A DNA stretch of 21,411 bases, from NCBI GenBank assembly GCA_920105805.1, contig CAKKTI010000378.1, positions 1-21,411 on the forward strand, given 5' to 3'. Position 1 is the first letter of the stretch; every line of letters begins with the position of its first letter. Source of the stretch: Condylostoma magnum. Its lineage: Eukaryota; Ciliophora; Heterotrichea; Heterotrichida; Condylostomatidae. Of the stretch, positions 19,131 through 21,411 are shown in pieces. A program made the position numbers and the translations under genes. The notes below the pieces were generated by a model, which had not been told where the DNA came from, did not search any database, and saw only the letters and a program-made list of their open reading frames with translations.

Positions 19131-20280
19131 AATAAATCAGAACTATCAAGATTAAAATTGAAATCCTATGGAGAGATTTCTTGATTGATTCTACTACAAA
19201 AGTCTAATAATAATAAATAAGTTAACTGTGTAATTAGATGGATATTAAAGGCATATAAGAGGAATCACTTAATAGGCATAAGGAAAGCAGAAGAATATAT
19301 AAAATATCAGAGTCGGTAAATGGAACTATAAAGAAAAGTCTGATAAAAAGGAAAATTGAATAACGATATTGGATGTCACACTGAGTTTGATATTAGGGCT
19401 GCATCATATCAGTCGATCAAAAGCTCCAATCCCTTTGCAGATGCATCCCCTTGACAAAGGATGAAAGACTTATAGGTGAATAATGCTTTCTCCAGAAGTT
19501 CACATGTGCTTATAAAATCGAGACGATGCATTGGTATGTTCTCCATAATGTCCCAAGTATTCTCCTATCTAATTAATTAAGAATAGCTAATAATTGAATG
19601 CCATCACCTTTAACGGTAATTGTGTATGTAGCATTCCACTATGAAATGTGTTTTAAATGGTTCATTTGTGATTCAATAAGTTAATGGTGGTTTGTGTTAT
19701 AATTGGGAAAAAGACTGTTAAATTTATGAGATACGCCCTTATTGTAAGGCTCACAACCTTAGAAACTATCTTAATAGTTGGTATTAACCTTGCGGAGATA
19801 ACTCAACGTCAATTCTATGTACAAGGGGGTCAATAATACAGGTACTAATGATAATATTTTTAATGACTTACTCTTGGGATTATTAGACTAAGTTAACGGT
19901 ATAGGATGTTATTGACTTCAGATATAGGCACAACATCTATGAAGATCGTGAATTGAATGGGGTTGAAGGCAGAAATGGTAGATGTTGTAATGATAAGTCC
20001 ACTCAAATCTAACTGCAAATAGGGGTTAATATTACAGGCTAATTGGATTAATCGATTCTTAATACAGGTTTTTCACAAGATTTTAATAAAGATTTGGGCT
20101 AAACTGGTGTAACAGATACTGACAATACTCCGCCTTTGGAACTACTCCTAATTCTGGTTTCGGAACTACTTAAAGGGTTTAAGGTAGTCCCATTCCTAAT
20201 TTTAAATCATCAAGTGGATCATTAGGATAAATCAAATACCAATAATCACAAACATTCCTTAAAGTAAAAAAGAAGAGGAA
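19131..20280. other. Possible coding region, strand and frame unresolved
   Basis: GC content rises again here compared with the flanks, as in the genes of this window. On the plus strand, a frame from ATG 19131 runs to about 20128 with few TGA codons (three, and none from about 19456 to 20128). On the minus strand, about 19560-19370 gives a helical-looking peptide (HRLDFISTCELLEKALFTYK, LIDWYDAALISNS) with a coding-like G bias at first codon position. These readings overlap and cannot both be right. Near 20135 the plausible plus frame changes to one encoding FGTT repeats, which would need an intron or a frame break. It could be an unrecognised gene, a decayed gene, or two genes. Confidence 0.3.
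20135..20182 (+). repeat. Two imperfect 24-bp units encoding an FG-type repeat
   Basis: TTTGGAACTACT at 20135 recurs as TTCGGAACTACT at 20159, a period of 24 bp. In one plus frame this gives FGTTPNSG then FGTTQRVQ, followed by a Gly/Ser/Gln-rich stretch. Only the first half of the unit is well conserved. Short FG peptides of this type occur in nucleoporins and other low-complexity proteins, but two copies are too few to assign a family. Confidence 0.45.
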
Positions 20281-21411
20281 AAATATTAATTACAGTCAAA
20301 TATCCCTTACAACATTAGTTAAGAATTAGTTCAAAACTACTTACTATTATTTATGCTTATTAAATGTTTAAATAAACTTGTGGATATAATTACTCTAAAG
20401 GCCTTAGTATTAATTGGCTGCAAATAAGATCTGGTGCTCCTGTGTCCTCCTCACCACTATTTAAAACAGATTTCATACTACTGCTTTTAGTTTTATTCCT
20501 ATAGGATAATTTTAATATTGCTATCAAATCTTATGCATTATAGTAAAGAATAAATGGTTATATTATGTTAGTATATTATATCGAATTACTTTAAATTATT
20601 CTTTTGTTGAATTAAGCAATATAAAGCAAATTTTAATAAGATGTTTAATTAATAACTCAAAAATCCTCCTTTATTCATCATTAATACTTAATTATGAGAT
20701 ACTCTTTTCACATGTTAATTTTCTGCAAAGTAAGAAGATGGATAGTGTTTCAAATCACATCTTGGAATATTGACTTTTTAACTTAATTATTCACCCATTT
20801 AAAACTCCTTTGCATATATAGGTGTAATTTTGGAAATAAGCTTAAATTATAAGTTAAAGCATACAAAATAGCTTTGAATACTATTAACTATATTTAGAAT
20901 GAAGTAAAGCTCCAAAATATCAATTTAAGTAAATTTTGCATCATAGGATCAATCTTTTAAGCAAATTCCAGAGTTATTTGGCTATAATAAAGTCTTCGTA
21001 TTTCTTAATATATAGAATTTGGCACTTGAAAAGAAAATTTAGCTCAAAAACATCTGTATATTACATCATAATTAGTAGTACTTATTTCAAATAGCTTATC
21101 TAATTTTCAAATTTCTCTATTTAACAACAATATTCGTGATAAAATCAATCATACAACATAATTACATTGTTTAATAGTCTAAAAGTACAATTAATACATA
21201 AAATCTATCTTGCAAAATAATCATGTATATTTGATAGACAATTCATGATTTAAGCTTAGTATAACTCCATTTCACTTCTTCCTTAGCATTTAGATCTGTA
21301 TACAATCCTTCGTACATAGCTAAACTAATATTTTAAAAGATAATAATTAAACAATTAATATTTTCAAATCTGATCAGAATTTCCCCATCTAAAATGGAAA
21401 GAAACATTGTC
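20281..21411. other. AT-rich terminal stretch, no gene recognised
   Basis: This last 1.1 kb is among the most AT-rich parts of the window. A minus-strand frame from the window end to about 20800 reads as a helical-looking peptide, but its TGA and TAA/TAG frequencies are near what composition alone would give. I see no recognised motif, RNA gene, telomere repeat or transposon end. It may be intergenic or the 3' part of a gene entering from the right on the minus strand. Confidence 0.4.

Noticed and set aside
20800-21411. A minus-strand helical-looking reading that could be TPR-like
   Set aside because: Its TGA and TAA/TAG frequencies are at the level expected from base composition, and no repeat or family motif could be confirmed.

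Overview
The window is protein-coding DNA from a ciliate nucleus that reads all three standard stop codons as amino acids. UAA and UAG recur in frame where conserved families need Gln, and UGA recurs where they need Trp. Examples are the Trp of a BRCT domain, of the pepsin 'WVP' motif and of the polymerase-X 'GIWGV' motif, and the catalytic Gln of a TBC domain, which is TAA. This pattern is known from the heterotrich Condylostoma and karyorelicts such as Parduczia. Coding-to-noncoding boundaries at TAG-TAA pairs, and neighbours that would otherwise overlap, suggest UAA/UAG also end translation near transcript ends, as in Condylostoma. I infer a Condylostoma-like heterotrich or a karyorelict; the species cannot be read from the sequence. 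Standard ORF finding fails here, so the coordinates come from family motifs, and several stops are judgement calls.

Layout. (1) 2-8851, +: an inositol trisphosphate receptor/ryanodine-type Ca2+ release channel, cut at its 5' end by the window edge. (2) 9259-10791, -: a C2orf81-like protein. (3) 10794-12186, -: a BRCT plus polymerase-X protein lacking all three catalytic Asp, probably with one 22-nt intron. (4) 12201-14762, +: an F-BAR / F-box-like / TBC Rab-GAP. (5) 14804-16132, -: a membrane-anchored pepsin-like aspartic protease with a signal peptide. (6) 16402-17442, +: a coiled-coil protein of unknown family with a small Cys/His cluster. (7) 17498-18664, +: a CAMK-type protein kinase with a C-terminal UBA-like segment. 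(8) 18665-21411: no confidently recognised gene. It contains stretches that could be coding, including a short FG-containing 24-bp repeat, but frame and strand cannot be settled by eye.

Genes are packed tightly, mostly without introns. The deduced gaps are 409 bp (1/2, tail to tail), 2 bp (3/2, tandem), 14 bp (3/4, head to head), 41 bp (4/5, tail to tail), 269 bp (5/6, head to head) and 55 bp (6/7, tandem). The genes do not form one pathway. Several concern membranes and signalling: Ca2+ release, Rab-GAP/F-BAR, a membrane protease and a kinase. I saw no tRNA, rRNA, telomere repeat, CRISPR array, transposon or virus-derived element.
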